5,534 bases of DNA, taken from positions 1 through 5,534 of the forward strand of contig CALWEE010000123.1 in NCBI GenBank assembly GCA_944376975.1. Direction: 5' to 3'. The notes under the pieces were generated by a model. It saw only the letters and a list, made by a program, of their open reading frames with translations. It made no database searches and had not been told where the DNA came from. A program made the position numbers and the translations under genes. Below are positions 5,373-5,534 of this stretch, piece after piece (position 1 is the stretch's first letter; each line of letters opens with the position of its first letter). This stretch comes from an uncultured Lachnospiraceae bacterium (GTDB taxonomy: Bacteria > Bacillota > Clostridia > Lachnospirales > Lachnospiraceae).

Positions 5373-5534
5373 ATGTCAAAAAGATGTTTTGGCGTAGACG
5401 TGGGGGGCACGACCGTCAAACTGGCGCTCGTTTCAGGAGAAGGCCATCTTGAAGATATGTGGGAGATCCCGACGCGAACCCAGGATGGGGGTATCCGGAT
5501 ACTGCCGGATATCCGCGACGCGCTGAAGGAAAAG
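5373..5534 (+). CDS. ROK-family glucokinase, N-terminal part (runs off the window)
   Basis: 54 codons are present, starting MSKRCFGVDVGGTTVKLALV. The DVGGTT motif (D9, G11, G12, T13) is the phosphate-binding loop at the N-terminus of ROK/actin-like sugar kinases. The following 'WEIPTRTQDGG...ILPDI' pattern is what I recall from clostridial ROK glucokinases, which phosphorylate free glucose to glucose-6-phosphate with ATP. ROK members also include repressors and other hexose kinases; the absence of an N-terminal helix-turn-helix before the ATP loop argues for a kinase and against a repressor. The start follows AGGAGG (5359-5364), which lies inside the end of hprK, and there are only three bases between hprK stop and this ATG, so the two genes form an operon. 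Substrate-binding residues (including the ExGH zinc-site region) lie beyond the window. Confidence 0.85.
   Translation, partial: MSKRCFGVDVGGTTVKLALVSGEGHLEDMWEIPTRTQDGGIRILPDIRDALKEK

Overview
The window looks like chromosomal DNA from a moderately GC-rich member of the Clostridia, most likely Lachnospiraceae. This rests on the protein flavour (a clostridial-type FtsH, a ROK glucokinase of the FGVDVGGTTVK type), strong purine-rich Shine-Dalgarno sites, and the order uvrC - hprK - ROK glucokinase, which I recall as common in that family. Genus and species cannot be told from the sequence alone. All genes read on the + strand.

Layout: (1) 2-103 is the last 33 codons of an upstream gene, probably a Cof-type HAD hydrolase. 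(2) 104-185 holds a good sigma-70 type promoter, its -35 box inside an imperfect inverted repeat, then a strong ribosome binding site. (3) 186-2066 is a complete ftsH (membrane AAA+ zinc protease). (4) 2067-2135 is almost filled by an intrinsic terminator ending about 15 bases before the next start codon. (5) 2136-4013 is a complete uvrC (nucleotide excision repair nuclease). (6) 4014-4421 is a 408-base gap packed with repeats and hairpins: two identical 66-bp elements, a decayed third copy, three perfect hairpins laid end to end, two copies of a 27-bp motif, and promoter-like sequences. (7) 4422-5369 is a complete hprK (HPr kinase/phosphorylase). (8) 5373 to the window end is the start of a ROK-family glucokinase, three bases after the hprK stop and clearly in the same operon.

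Functionally, FtsH (membrane protein quality control) and UvrC (DNA repair) are housekeeping genes. HprK and the glucokinase form a sugar-sensing pair: HprK phosphorylates HPr on serine to trigger carbon catabolite repression through CcpA, and the glucokinase makes glucose-6-phosphate from unphosphorylated glucose. No defence system, mobile-element protein, CRISPR array, tRNA or rRNA is visible. All four main genes are ordinary members of known families. The only part the known genes do not explain is the repeat and hairpin block upstream of hprK; it could be a non-coding repeat element family, a structured 5' leader, or both.
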